From contig NZ_VOIR01000014.1 in assembly GCF_007923295.1 (NCBI RefSeq), positions 287,825 to 351,824 on the forward strand: a stretch of DNA of 64,000 nt. The letters are read 5' to 3'. A model generated the notes under the pieces. That model worked only from the letters and a program-made list of their open reading frames with translations, was not told the DNA's origin and searched no databases. A program made the position numbers and the translations under genes. Shown one piece after another: positions 17,682 to 25,953 of the stretch. Position 1 is the first letter of the stretch, and the number at the start of each line of letters is the position of its first letter. The DNA comes from Agrococcus sediminis. Its GTDB lineage: Bacteria; Actinomycetota; Actinomycetes; Actinomycetales; Microbacteriaceae.

Positions 17682-18575
17682 GTGAGCTACGGCATCCACC
17701 CCGAACCGGCCGCGGTGATCGCGCACCTGAGCGACACCCACCTGCTGGCCGGCGGCGCGCTGCTGGGCGGCCTCGTCGACACCGAGGCGCACCTGCGGCA
17801 GACCGCCGAGCGACTGCGGGTCGCCGCGGCCGACGCGCACGCGATCGTCGTCTCCGGCGACGTCGCCGACCTCGGCGAGCCCGAGGCGTACGCGCTCGCG
17901 CGCGAGATCCTCGAGCCCGTCGCCGACGCGCTGGGCGCGCCCATCGTCTGGACGGCCGGCAACCACGACGAGCGCACCGCGATGCGCGCGGCGCTCGGCA
18001 TGCGGGGAGCGCCGCGCGACCCGATCGACTCGGTGACCGAGGTGGCGGGGCTGCGCATCGTCGCGCTCGACACGAGCCTGCCCGGCTGGCACCACGGCGG
18101 CTTCGACGAGGGGCAGGCGGAGTGGCTCGCCGCCGCGCTCGGCGATCCGCCCGCGCTCGGCTCGGTGCTCGTGATGCACCACCCGTCGCTGCCGTACCGC
18201 AGCAGGCTCATGCGGCTGCTCGAGTTCCGCGACGAGCTGCGGCTCACCGAGGTGCTCGACGGCGCCGACGTGCGCGCGATCCTCTCGGGCCACCTGCACG
18301 TCGACGGCTCCGGCACCTTCGCCGAGATCCCCGTCGTCCTCGCCGGCGCCACGAGCTACGCCGACGACCTCGCCGGCCCGCCGCCCGCGATGCACGGCAT
18401 CGACGCCGCCCAGTCCTTCAACCTCGTCGAGGTCTACACCGACGCGATCGCCCACTCGGTCGTCCCGGCGCTCCCGCACCCGAGCCGCGAGACGATCCCG
18501 GCGCACCTCGCCGAGCAGGTCCATGCGCTCGACCCCGCCGAGCGGATGGAGCGGTTCAGCAGGAAGCCGGACTGA
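17682..18575 (+). CDS. Metallophosphoesterase, CpdA-like cyclic-nucleotide phosphodiesterase
   Basis: A 297-aa calcineurin-type phosphoesterase. All metal-binding signatures are present: HLSDTHL, VSGDVADLGE, AGNHDER, VMHHPSLP and LSGHLHVDGSG, in the order and spacing of class III cAMP phosphodiesterases (CpdA, Rv0805). Substrate is therefore probably a cyclic nucleotide or phosphodiester, but this family is promiscuous. xerC begins on the next base after its stop, so the two are likely cotranscribed. Confidence 0.88.
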   Translation: MSYGIHPEPAAVIAHLSDTHLLAGGALLGGLVDTEAHLRQTAERLRVAAADAHAIVVSGDVADLGEPEAYALAREILEPVADALGAPIVWTAGNHDERTAMRAALGMRGAPRDPIDSVTEVAGLRIVALDTSLPGWHHGGFDEGQAEWLAAALGDPPALGSVLVMHHPSLPYRSRLMRLLEFRDELRLTEVLDGADVRAILSGHLHVDGSGTFAEIPVVLAGATSYADDLAGPPPAMHGIDAAQSFNLVEVYTDAIAHSVVPALPHPSRETIPAHLAEQVHALDPAERMERFSRKPD

Positions 18576-19478
18576 GTGCGCCTCGACGACGCGATCGACG
18601 GCTACCTCGCGCACCTCGAGCGCGAGCGGGGCTACTCCCCGAACACCGTCCGCGGCTACCGCGGCGACCTCCGCAGCCTCGCCGAGCACTGCGCCGCAGC
18701 CGGCATCGACGACGCCGCGGCGCTCGACATCGAGGCGCTCCGCGACTGGCTCTACGCGAGCACCGAGGCCGGCATGGGCAAGGCCTCGATCGCGCGGCGC
18801 AGTGCCGCCGCGCGCGGCCTCAGCCGCTGGGTCGCGGCGCACGGCGGGCAGGACGTCGCAGGCCGCCTGCGCACGCCGAAGCGCGACCAGCACCTGCCCC
18901 GGGTGCTCTCGCGACAGGCGATGGACGGCGTGCTCTCGAGCCTCGCCGCCGCTGCCGCCGAGGGCGATCCCGTCGCGCTCCGCGACCTCGCCGTCGTCGA
19001 GCTGCTCTACGCGAGCGCGCTGCGCGTGAGCGAGCTCGTCGGGCTCGACGTCGACGACGTCGACCTCGAGCGGCTCACCGTGCGCGTGACGGGCAAGGGC
19101 GCCAAGGAGCGGGTCGTGCCGTTCGGGCGGCCCGCGCTCGACGCGGTGCTCGACTGGATGCGCGTCGGCCGCGACCGGCTCGCCGACCCGGCCAAGCCGC
19201 ATCCGGCCCTCTTCCTCGGCGCGCGCGGCGGCCGCCTCGGCCAGCGCCGCGTGCACGAGCTCGTCACGGGACTGCTCGAGGCGGTACCCGGCTCCGGCCC
19301 GCACGGGCCGCACACCCTCCGCCACACCGCCGCGACGCACCTGCTCGACGGCGGCGCCGACCTCCGCGCGGTGCAGGAGCTGCTCGGGCACGCGAGCCTC
19401 GGGACGACGCAGATCTACACGCACGTGTCGCTCGAGCGGCTCGCCGACGCCTACCGCACCGCCCACCCGCGGGCCTGA
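18576..19478 (+). CDS. xerC: Tyrosine recombinase XerC
   Basis: Site-specific recombinase that resolves chromosome dimers at dif. 300 aa from GTG 18576. N-terminal SAM-like core-binding domain (YLAHLERERGYSPNTVRGYR) and catalytic domain with Arg150 (SALRVSELVGL), Lys in [23 protein letters not shown] (His-x-x-Arg), His in LLGHASL and nucleophile Tyr281 (TTQIYTHVS). The length and the place next to dprA indicate the housekeeping XerC rather than a phage integrase. Its last 215 bp overlap the antisense 3' end of the M23-like gene. Confidence 0.95.
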   Translation: MRLDDAIDGYLAHLERERGYSPNTVRGYRGDLRSLAEHCAAAGIDDAAALDIEALRDWLYASTEAGMGKASIARRSAAARGLSRWVAAHGGQDVAGRLRTPKRDQHLPRVLSRQAMDGVLSSLAAAAAEGDPVALRDLAVVELLYASALRVSELVGLDVDDVDLERLTVRVTGKGAKERVVPFGRPALDAVLDWMRVGRDRLADPAKPHPALFLGARGGRLGQRRVHELVTGLLEAVPGSGPHGPHTLRHTAATHLLDGGADLRAVQELLGHASLGTTQIYTHVSLERLADAYRTAHPRA

Positions 19479-19953
19479 TCGCTCCGCCCGCGGGCCGGCC
19501 GGCCGACCGCTTGGCCGCGCGCATCGGCAGCAGCACCGGCCGCTCGACGCCCAGCAGCGGCAGCGGGTCGACGTAGGCGCCGTGCAGCCGCGCACCGAGG
19601 TGCAGCCGCGCCCCGCCCGCCGCGTGGCCGGGCAGCAGCACGCCGATCCGCTGGCCGCGCTCGACGGCGTCGCCCGCAGCAACGGAGGGCTCGACGGGCT
19701 CGAAGCTCGACACGAGCCCGTTGGCGTGCTCGATCGACACGACGGGGCGGCCGGCGACCGGACCCGCGAAGCGGACGACGCCGTCGTCGGGCGCGAGCAC
19801 CGCCGAGCCGGCCGGCGCGGCGATGTCGATGCCGCGGTGGCCCGGCCCGTAGGCGCTCGCCGGCGCGTCGAAGGCGCGCACGACCTCGTGCGGCTCGACC
19901 GGCCACGCCCACGGCGCGAGCGCCGCGGCGACGAGGAGGGCGAGGATGCGCAT
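19264..19953 (-). CDS. Secreted M23/LytM-like protein with Arg-rich tail
   Basis: A 229-aa protein starting at ATG 19953 with a short signal peptide ([17 protein letters not shown]). The LytM-like core spans residues about 35-150: [27 protein letters not shown] contains the first Zn ligands (His and Asp of HxxxD), and [21 protein letters not shown] matches the last strand. The usual HxH there reads R-L-H, so one catalytic His is missing; it may be a regulator or a variant found in this genomic position. The final 70 residues are Arg/Ala-rich, antisense to xerC, and look unconstrained. Located upstream of rpsB on the opposite strand. Confidence 0.75.
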   Translation of the reverse strand: MRILALLVAAALAPWAWPVEPHEVVRAFDAPASAYGPGHRGIDIAAPAGSAVLAPDDGVVRFAGPVAGRPVVSIEHANGLVSSFEPVEPSVAAGDAVERGQRIGVLLPGHAAGGARLHLGARLHGAYVDPLPLLGVERPVLLPMRAAKRSAGRPAGGAIRPAGGRCGRRRRAARATRACRSASSRGSRARAAPAPRGGRRRRRAGASRRCGGGCAARAGRSRVPPRAVP

Positions 19954-20045
19954 GCCGGCATGGTGCCGAGGATCGTCCGCCGCGCGTGCGGGGGAGCGGT
20001 CGCGCGGTGGAGAACCGCCCACGCGTGATGCGTCCGCCGAGCATG

Positions 20046-20218
20046 TAGCATGGGAGGGCATCGCGTGTGCGATGACTTCGCGTGCCCGTCACGACGACAC
20101 CTCCTCCCGGTCCAGCAGCTCGAGCCCCGTGCCCGCGCCGCTGGCGGCGGTGCGTCAGGGCGCCAGGGGCTCGACCGACCGGTCGGGCCGGCAACCAGAA
20201 CAGAAGAAGGAGGCGGCC
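20046..20218 (+). promoter_or_regulatory. rpsB promoter and long leader
   Basis: Extended -10 TGTAGCAT (hexamer 20046-20051) followed by a leader of about 160 nt before the rpsB ATG. The leader contains a small hairpin CGCCG-CTGG-CGGCG (20137-20150) enclosed by a longer-range pairing of TCGAGCCCC (20120-20128) with GGGGCTCGA (20166-20174). The AAGGAGG ribosome site is 20207-20213. The fold could serve autoregulation by S2. Confidence 0.4.
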
Positions 20219-21148
20219 ATGGCCGTCGTCACGACTCGCCAGCTGCTCGACAGCGGCGTCCACTTCGGGCACCAGACCCGTCGCTGGAACCCCAAGATGA
20301 AGCGCTTCATCTTCACGGAGCGCTCCGGCATCTACATCATCGACCTGCAGCAGTCGCTCGCCTACATCGACAAGGCGTACGACTTCGTCAAGGAGACCGT
20401 CTCGCACGGCGGCACCGTGCTGTTCGTCGGCACGAAGAAGCAGGCGCAGGAGTCGATCGCCGAGCAGGCGACGCGCGTGGGCCAGCCCTACGTCAACCAG
20501 CGCTGGCTCGGTGGCCTCCTCACCAACTTCAACACGGTCTCGAAGCGCCTGAGCCGCATGAAGGAGCTCGAGGAGCTCGACTTCGAGGACACCACGCAGG
20601 GCTACACCAAGAAGGAGCTGCTGCTCAAGAAGCGCGAGCTCCTGAAGTTGCAGAAGTCGCTCGGCGGCATCCGCAACCTGCAGCGCACGCCCTCCGCGCT
20701 GTGGATCGTCGACACCAACAAGGAGCACCTCGCAGTCGACGAGGCGAAGAAGCTCGGCATCCCGATCATCGCGATCCTCGACACGAACTGCGACCCGGAC
20801 GACGTGCAGTACCCGATCCCGGGCAACGACGACGCGATCCGCTCCGTCGCGCTGCTGACGAAGATCGTGGCCGACGCGGCCGCCGAGGGCCTCATGCAGC
20901 GCCACGGCGGCGGCGCCGACGCCGAGGCCGAGCCGATGGCCGAGTGGGAGCGCGAGCTGCTCGCCGAGCAGACGCCCGAGCAGGCCGCCCCCGCCGCTGA
21001 GGAGCCCGCCGCCGAGCAGACCCCCGCCGAGGAGCCCGCCGCAGAGCAGGCTCCCGCCGAGGAGCCCGCCGCCGAGGCACCGGCAGCCGACGAGGCCGCC
21101 GCTCCCGCCGAGACCACCGAGGACGCCGCCGCGTCCGAGTCGAAGTAA
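20219..21148 (+). CDS. rpsB: 30S ribosomal protein S2
   Basis: Small-subunit protein that anchors S1/mRNA near the 30S platform. 309 aa from ATG 20219 with AAGGAGG upstream. The S2 core is residues 1-235: [93 protein letters not shown]. After that comes an 80-residue Ala/Glu/Pro tail with three copies of a 10-residue unit (EEPAAEQxPA). Followed by tsf after 10 nt; rpsB-tsf is the universal pair. Confidence 0.98.
   Translation: MAVVTTRQLLDSGVHFGHQTRRWNPKMKRFIFTERSGIYIIDLQQSLAYIDKAYDFVKETVSHGGTVLFVGTKKQAQESIAEQATRVGQPYVNQRWLGGLLTNFNTVSKRLSRMKELEELDFEDTTQGYTKKELLLKKRELLKLQKSLGGIRNLQRTPSALWIVDTNKEHLAVDEAKKLGIPIIAILDTNCDPDDVQYPIPGNDDAIRSVALLTKIVADAAAEGLMQRHGGGADAEAEPMAEWERELLAEQTPEQAAPAAEEPAAEQTPAEEPAAEQAPAEEPAAEAPAADEAAAPAETTEDAAASESK
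20999..21088 (+). repeat. 30-bp tandem repeats in the rpsB 3' end
   Basis: Three consecutive 30-bp units beginning GAGGAGCCCGCCGC at 20999, 21029 and 21059, encoding [20 protein letters not shown] and [10 protein letters not shown]. Copy number could vary between strains. Confidence 0.8.
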
Positions 21149-21158
21149 GGACCAGCGC

Positions 21159-21986
21159 ATGGCAAACATCAGCATCGCCGACCTCAAGATGCTGCGCGAG
21201 CAGCTCGGCACCGGCATGAGCGACACCAAGGCGGCACTCGAGGAGGCCGGCGGCGACGTCGACAAGGCCACCGAGATCCTGCGCCTGAAGGGCGCCAAGG
21301 GCAACGCGAAGCGCGCCGACCGCTCCACGAGCGAGGGCCTCGTCGCCGTCGCCGAGGGCGAGGGCGCCGTCACGATGATCGCGCTCGGCTGCGAGACGGA
21401 CTTCGTCGCGAAGAACGAGAAGTTCATCGCGCTCGCCGACCGCGTCGTCGCCGCCGTCGCCGCGTCGGGCGCCGCCGACCTGGCCGCCGCGCTCGGTGCG
21501 CCGGCCGAGTCGGGCACCGTGCAGTCGATCATCGAGGAGCAGGCCGCGACCATCGGCGAGAAGATCGAGCTCACCAAGGTGGCCCGCCTCGAGGGCGCCG
21601 AGCACGCGGTCTACCTGCACCGCACGTCGAAGGACCTGCCCCCGCAGGTCGGCGTCGTGGTCGCCTACACGGGCGACGACGCCGAGACCGCCCGCGCGGT
21701 CGCGCAGCACATCGCCATGTTCGACCCCACCTACGTCTCCCGCGACGAGGTGCCGGCCGAGCAGGTCGAGAAGGAGCGCGAGCTCGTCTCGGAGATCGCG
21801 CGCGGCGAGGGCAAGCCCGAGGGCGCCCTGCCGAAGATCATCGAGGGCCGCCTCACCGGCTTCTTCAAGCAGATCGTCCTGCTCGACCAGGACTACGCAC
21901 GCGACAGCAAGCAGACCGTCGCCAAGGTGCTCGAGGCCGCAGGCCTCGCCGTCACCGGCTTCGCCCGCTTCAAGGTCGGCGCGTAG
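21159..21986 (+). CDS. tsf: Elongation factor Ts
   Basis: Nucleotide exchange factor for EF-Tu. 275 aa: N-terminal UBA-like domain ([37 protein letters not shown]), then [13 protein letters not shown], the key EF-Tu-contacting TDFV motif, and the two dimerisation subdomains ([16 protein letters not shown], ...[15 protein letters not shown]). Standard length. A strong hairpin follows, so the rpsB-tsf unit ends here. Confidence 0.98.
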   Translation: MANISIADLKMLREQLGTGMSDTKAALEEAGGDVDKATEILRLKGAKGNAKRADRSTSEGLVAVAEGEGAVTMIALGCETDFVAKNEKFIALADRVVAAVAASGAADLAAALGAPAESGTVQSIIEEQAATIGEKIELTKVARLEGAEHAVYLHRTSKDLPPQVGVVVAYTGDDAETARAVAQHIAMFDPTYVSRDEVPAEQVEKERELVSEIARGEGKPEGALPKIIEGRLTGFFKQIVLLDQDYARDSKQTVAKVLEAAGLAVTGFARFKVGA

Positions 21987-21999
21987 CCACGACGCGCAC

Positions 22000-22033
22000 G
22001 ACGGAGGGCCGGGGGAGACCCCGGCCCTCCGTC
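22000..22033 (+). terminator. Terminator hairpin after tsf
   Basis: Perfect 15-bp inverted repeat, arm 22000-22014 (GACGGAGGGCCGGGG), GAGA loop, arm 22019-22033. No T-run. Confidence 0.8.
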
Positions 22034-22058
22034 GCGTCCCGGCCGGTGCGCGACAGGA

Positions 22059-22064
22059 TAGGCT
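22059..22064 (+). promoter_or_regulatory. -10 box of pyrH
   Basis: TAGGCT 44 nt before ATG 22109, followed by a normal AGGAGGAG ribosome binding site at 22098-22105; a leadered transcript starting just after the tsf terminator. Confidence 0.45.
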
Positions 22065-22108
22065 TCTGCACGGCCCGCGCTCGGGTCGTGATCCCCCAGG
22101 AGGAGCCC

Positions 22109-22822
22109 ATGCCAGCACAGCCGCGCCGCAGAGTCCTCCTGAAGCTGTCGGGCGAGGCGTTCGGCGGCGGCGCGCTCGGCGTGAACCCCGACGTGGTCTC
22201 CTCCATTGCCAAGCAGATCGCCGAGGCGGCCGAGACGGTCGAGATCGCGATCGTCGTCGGCGGCGGCAACTTCTTCCGCGGCGCAGAGCTCAGCCAGCGC
22301 GGCATGGAGCGCGGCCGCGCCGACTACATGGGCATGCTCGGCACGGTCATGAACGCGCTCGCGCTGCAGGACTTCCTCGAGCAGGCGGGCGCCGAGACGC
22401 GCGTGCAGTCGGCCATCCAGATGACGCAGGTGGCCGAGCCGTACATCCCGCGCCGCGCCGAGCGCCACCTCGAGAAGGGCCGGGTCGTGATCTTCGGCGC
22501 CGGTGCCGGCCTGCCGTACTTCTCGACCGACACGGTCGCAGCGCAGCGCGCGCTCGAGATCGACGCCGACCAGGTGCTGGTCGCGAAGAACGGCGTCGAC
22601 GGCGTCTACTCCGCCGACCCCAAGCACGACCCCACCGCCACCCGCTTCGACGAGATCACCTACCAGGACGCGCTCGTCAGCGGCCTCAAGGTCGTCGACT
22701 CGACGGCCTTCAGCCTGTGCATGGACAACCGGATGCCCATGCGGGTGTTCGGGATGGACGGCGAGCGAGCGCTCACCAAGGCCATCCTCGGCGAACCGGT
22801 CGGCACGCTCGTGCGCGCCTGA
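22109..22822 (+). CDS. pyrH: UMP kinase
   Basis: Hexameric bacterial UMP kinase (amino acid kinase fold) making UDP. 237 aa. [13 protein letters not shown] holds the phosphate-binding Lys; [14 protein letters not shown] is the glycine loop; [38 protein letters not shown] and [16 protein letters not shown] are diagnostic. Start ATG 22109 follows AGGAGGAG. Separately transcribed from tsf and followed by frr, which has its own -10 box. Confidence 0.97.
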   Translation: MPAQPRRRVLLKLSGEAFGGGALGVNPDVVSSIAKQIAEAAETVEIAIVVGGGNFFRGAELSQRGMERGRADYMGMLGTVMNALALQDFLEQAGAETRVQSAIQMTQVAEPYIPRRAERHLEKGRVVIFGAGAGLPYFSTDTVAAQRALEIDADQVLVAKNGVDGVYSADPKHDPTATRFDEITYQDALVSGLKVVDSTAFSLCMDNRMPMRVFGMDGERALTKAILGEPVGTLVRA

Positions 22823-22836
22823 CCGGCGCCCGCCCA

Positions 22837-22842
22837 TAGAAT
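22837..22842 (+). promoter_or_regulatory. -10 box of frr-cdsA
   Basis: TAGAAT 22 nt before GTG 22865; ACGGAAGGAA serves as ribosome binding site. Confidence 0.45.
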
Positions 22843-22864
22843 CGACAGCGACGGAAGGAACCCT

Positions 22865-23419
22865 GTGATCAGCGACGTTCTGGCTTCGGCCAAGGAGAAG
22901 ATGGCCCAGTCGATCGAGGTCGCGAAGGACGACTTCCAGACGGTGAGCGCGGGTCGCGCGAACCCGGCGCTGTTCCAGCGCGTGAACGTCGACTACTACG
23001 GCTCGCCGACGCCGCTGCAGCAGCTCGCGTCGTTCCAGCAGCCCGAGGCGCGCGTGCTCATCATCACGCCGTTCGACAAGGGCGCGCTCAAGGACATCGA
23101 GCGCGCGATCGTGAACGCGCCGCACCTCGGCGTCACGCCGTCGAACGACGGCAGCATCATCCGCATCACGATGCCGGAGCTCACCGAGGAGCGCCGCCGC
23201 GACTACGTGAAGATCGTCAAGGACAAGGCCGAGCAGGCCCGCGTCGCGATCCGCAACGTGCGCCGCCAGGCGATGACCGACCTCGACAAGCTCTCGGGCG
23301 AGGTCGGCGACGACGAGATCGCGCGCGCCGAGAAGGAGCTCGAGCTCGCGACGAAGCAGGCCGTCGACGGCATCGACGAGGCGGCGAAGAAGAAGGAGTC
23401 CGAGCTCCTCGAGGTCTGA
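22865..23419 (+). CDS. frr: Ribosome-recycling factor
   Basis: Splits post-termination ribosomes with EF-G. 184 aa from GTG 22865. The three-helix bundle and beta domain are clear: VSAGRANPALFQRVNVDYYGSPTPLQQLASF, then ALKDIERAI, LGVTPSNDGSIIRITMPELTEERRRDYVK and VRRQAMTDLDKL. Standard length. Upstream of cdsA by 22 bp. Confidence 0.98.
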   Translation: MISDVLASAKEKMAQSIEVAKDDFQTVSAGRANPALFQRVNVDYYGSPTPLQQLASFQQPEARVLIITPFDKGALKDIERAIVNAPHLGVTPSNDGSIIRITMPELTEERRRDYVKIVKDKAEQARVAIRNVRRQAMTDLDKLSGEVGDDEIARAEKELELATKQAVDGIDEAAKKKESELLEV

Positions 23420-23441
23420 CCGAGGAGTCGGGAGGCGACGC

Positions 23442-24371
23442 GTGCGACGCGAGCATCGGAGCGCCGCCGAGATCGAGGCCCAGATCCAGGCGCAGATCCA
23501 CGCGGCGAGGGACCAGATCGAGGCGACCCGCGCGCGGGTGAACAAGCGCACCGGTCGCGACCTCGCGGCAGCGGTCGCCATCGGTGTCGTGCTGGGCGCC
23601 GTGCTGCTCGCGAGCCTGCTGTGGGTGAAGACGCTCTTCATGCTCTTCGCGACCGTCATGGTCGGGTTCGCGCTGTACGAGCTCGCGAGCGCGCTCCGCT
23701 TCGCGGGGCGCGACGTGCCGCGCATCCCGCTCGTGCTCCTCGGCAGCGCGATCGTGCCGATCACCTGGTACTTCGGCGCTGCGGGCCTGTGGTGGTCGAC
23801 GCTCGGCGCGATCGGCATCGTGGCCGTCGTGCGCCTGGTGGAGCTCGCGTCGCCGACGACGCGCACGGGCCGCGGCGCGGTGTTCGCCGACATCACCGGC
23901 GGGGCGCTCTGCATCGGCTACGTCGCGGTGCTCGGCGCCTTCGCCGCGCTGCTGACGTCGCAGGAGGGCGGCCAGTGGTGGACCCTCGCGATGATCATCA
24001 TGACGACGGTCATCGACACGGGGGCCCTCGCGGCCGGCGTCTGGCTCGGCAAGCACAAGCTCGCGCCGCGCATCAGCCCCGGCAAGACCTGGGAGGGCCT
24101 GCTCGGCGGGGCGGTGCTCGCGACCGCCGCGGGCATCGCGCTGTCGGTGTGGATGCTGCAGCAGGAGTGGTGGTTCGGCTTCATCCTCGCGGCGCTGCTC
24201 GTCGCGACCGCCACGGTCGGCGACCTCGCGGAGTCGATCATCAAGCGCGACCTCGGCATCAAGGACATCGGCTCGTTCCTGCCCGGGCACGGCGGCTTCC
24301 TCGATCGCGTCGACTCCATCCTGCCGAGCGCCGTCGTGATGATGGCGCTGTTCCAGGTGGTGCACGCGTGA
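23442..24371 (+). CDS. cdsA: Phosphatidate cytidylyltransferase
   Basis: Integral membrane enzyme making CDP-diacylglycerol for phospholipids. 309 aa with about eight TM segments after a basic, coiled N-terminus (AEIEAQIQAQIHAARDQIEATRA). The family signature is near the C-terminus: KRDLGIKDIGSFLPGHGGFLDRVDSILPSA, and SPGKTWEGLLGG is the second conserved loop. GTG 23442 has GGGAGG upstream. Likely cotranscribed with frr, a common arrangement. Confidence 0.96.
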   Translation: MRREHRSAAEIEAQIQAQIHAARDQIEATRARVNKRTGRDLAAAVAIGVVLGAVLLASLLWVKTLFMLFATVMVGFALYELASALRFAGRDVPRIPLVLLGSAIVPITWYFGAAGLWWSTLGAIGIVAVVRLVELASPTTRTGRGAVFADITGGALCIGYVAVLGAFAALLTSQEGGQWWTLAMIIMTTVIDTGALAAGVWLGKHKLAPRISPGKTWEGLLGGAVLATAAGIALSVWMLQQEWWFGFILAALLVATATVGDLAESIIKRDLGIKDIGSFLPGHGGFLDRVDSILPSAVVMMALFQVVHA

Positions 24372-24402
24372 CGCACGGCCGCGCGCTGGCATCATGGATG
24401 CG

Positions 24403-24951
24403 ATGAGCACGTTCCCGAGAGCCCGGAGGTCCCAGCCCGGCTACGACATCGAGCAGGTCGAGGACTTCCTCGAGGATGCTCGGCGCGCGTACGCGACCGA
24501 CGCCCGGGCCGCGACCGCGATCGACTCGGCCACGATCCGCCGCACGAGCTTCCCGATGCAGAAGGGCGGCTACTCGCCCGCGCACGTCGACGCAGCGCTC
24601 GAGCGTCTCGAGGAGGCGTTCGCCCGCCGCGAGCACGAGCGCGGCGTGCTCGAGCACGGCGAGGAGGCCTGGTACGCCCGGGTGCGGGAGCGCGCGCAGG
24701 AGACGCTCGAGCAGCTGCGCCGCCCTGAGGGGGAGCGCTTCCGCCGCGTCAGCCGCATCTCGCGCGGCTACCGCGTCACCGACGTCGACCGCTTCGCGCA
24801 GCGCATCGCCGAGTACCTCTCGGACGGCCCCGAGATGACCGCGCGCGAGGTGCGCACGGCCCAGTTCGACGCCCAGTTCGGCGGCTACGACGAGGACGAG
24901 GTCGACCACCTGCTCGACACCGTCGTGAGCCTGATGCTGGCGGTGCGCTGA
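24403..24951 (+). CDS. DivIVA-motif protein
   Basis: A 182-aa hydrophilic protein containing four DivIVA-like motifs, each Gly-Tyr followed by a Val/Asp-Phe/Leu pattern: GYDIEQVEDFLEDARRAY (residue about 12), GYSPAHVDAALERLEEAF (about 58), GYRVTDVDRFAQRIAEYL (about 122) and GYDEDEVDHLLDTVV (about 164). In DivIVA such a motif opens the membrane-curvature-sensing N-domain, so multiple copies suggest scaffold or polar localisation. No long coiled coil is present. ATG 24403 is favoured over in-frame ATG 24394 because a CATCAT -10-like box ends 7 nt upstream. Confidence 0.8.
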   Translation: MSTFPRARRSQPGYDIEQVEDFLEDARRAYATDARAATAIDSATIRRTSFPMQKGGYSPAHVDAALERLEEAFARREHERGVLEHGEEAWYARVRERAQETLEQLRRPEGERFRRVSRISRGYRVTDVDRFAQRIAEYLSDGPEMTAREVRTAQFDAQFGGYDEDEVDHLLDTVVSLMLAVR

Positions 24952-24985
24952 CCGCCCGAGCCTGGGCGTCGTTACCGTTCCGTGA

Positions 24986-24991
24986 TACGGT
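24986..24991 (+). promoter_or_regulatory. -10 box of the lytic-transglycosylase-like gene
   Basis: TACGGT, 8 nt before GTG 25000; favours 25000 over the in-frame GTG at 24982. Confidence 0.45.
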
Positions 24992-24999
24992 CGGTCCTC

Positions 25000-25653
25000 G
25001 TGTTCACCCGATCCTCCTCCGCCGGCGCGCGCTCGACGCGCACCCGCGGCGTGCTGTCGGGCCTGTCGCTGCTGGCCGCCGCGGGCTTCGTGCTCGTCTC
25101 GGTCGCCGCCGACCCGACGCAGCAGGTGATGGCCGAGCCGGCCTCCCTGCCGAGCGAGAACCGGCCCGGGCAGGACCTGGGCGAGATCACCGGGGAGCAG
25201 GCGTCGCTCGTGCGCGACGAGATCGTCGTGCACACGCCGACGCCGACGCCCACCCCCACACCGGAGCCCGAGCCCGCAGCCGCTGCCGAGGCATCCTCCT
25301 CCGGCCAGCAGGCCGCATCCATCAGCATCCCCGCCGTCGCCGCGCCCAACCCGGGCAGCGCGCAGGAGATCGCGCGGCAGATGGTGCTCAGCCGCGGCTG
25401 GGGCGAGGGGCAGTACTCGTGCCTCTACAGCCTGTGGCAGCGCGAGTCCAACTGGAACGTGTACGCGCAGAACAGCTCGAGCGGCGCCTACGGCATCCCG
25501 CAGGCGCTCCCGGGCTCGAAGATGGCGACGCACGGCGGCGACTGGCAGACCAACCCGGTGACGCAGATCAGCTGGGGCCTCGACTACATCGCGGGCCGCT
25601 ACGGCACCCCGTGCGGTGCCTGGGGCCATTCCGAGCAGGTCGGCTGGTACTGA
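25000..25653 (+). CDS. Secreted lytic-transglycosylase-like (SLT fold) protein
   Basis: A 217-aa protein with an N-terminal membrane/signal segment (residues about 15-35, LSGLSLLAAAGFVLVSVAAD), a Thr-Pro repeat linker (TPTPTPTPEPEP, residues about 78-90) and a C-terminal SLT-like domain: YSCLYSLWQRESNWNVYAQN (catalytic-type Glu in RESNW), SSGAYGIPQALPGSKMA and ISWGLDYIAGRYGTPCGAW. It probably cleaves peptidoglycan or acts in cell-wall remodelling. It ends in GWY; the next gene overlaps its TGA by one base (TGATG). Confidence 0.88.
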   Translation: MFTRSSSAGARSTRTRGVLSGLSLLAAAGFVLVSVAADPTQQVMAEPASLPSENRPGQDLGEITGEQASLVRDEIVVHTPTPTPTPTPEPEPAAAAEASSSGQQAASISIPAVAAPNPGSAQEIARQMVLSRGWGEGQYSCLYSLWQRESNWNVYAQNSSSGAYGIPQALPGSKMATHGGDWQTNPVTQISWGLDYIAGRYGTPCGAWGHSEQVGWY

Positions 25654-25937
25654 TGCCCTCGCGGCGGCCGAGTCGCCGCGCGCAGCCGTACGTGCCGCTC
25701 GACGTCGACCGCCTGATGCAGGGCGCCGCCCGCGTCGAGCGACGCGCGGGCGCCGAGTGGCACGTGCAGCCGATGGCACCGCGGAGCGCCGTCAAGGACT
25801 ACGTGTGCCCCGGATGCGGCGGCACGGTCGTGCAGGGCACGGCGCACGTGGTCGTGTGGCGGGCCGACTCGATCTTCGGCGACCGCGCGATCGAGGATCG
25901 CCGCCACTGGCACACCGGCTGCTGGCGAGCCGCCTAG
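25653..25937 (+). CDS. Small hypothetical protein with zinc-ribbon-like cysteines
   Basis: A 94-aa basic protein with CPGCGG near residue 52 and a distal HWHTGCW, which could complete a Cys/His zinc site. The core KDYVCPGCGGTVVQGTAHVVVWRAD has the alternating pattern of a small beta-ribbon fold. It starts inside the stop of the upstream cell-wall gene, so the two are cotranscribed and probably translationally coupled. Function unknown; a nucleic-acid or metal-binding role is possible. Confidence 0.75.
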   Translation: MPSRRPSRRAQPYVPLDVDRLMQGAARVERRAGAEWHVQPMAPRSAVKDYVCPGCGGTVVQGTAHVVVWRADSIFGDRAIEDRRHWHTGCWRAA

Positions 25938-25953
25938 CAGCCCGGGGCTCGCG

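Noticed and set aside
18576-19478. XerC as a phage or mobile-element integrase
   Set aside because: No phage genes, att-like repeats or tRNA nearby; position after dprA and normal length fit chromosomal XerC.
25234-25262. Short ACGCC/CACC repeats as a possible CRISPR or regulatory repeat
   Set aside because: They encode the Thr-Pro linker of a secreted protein in frame; unit and spacing do not fit CRISPR.
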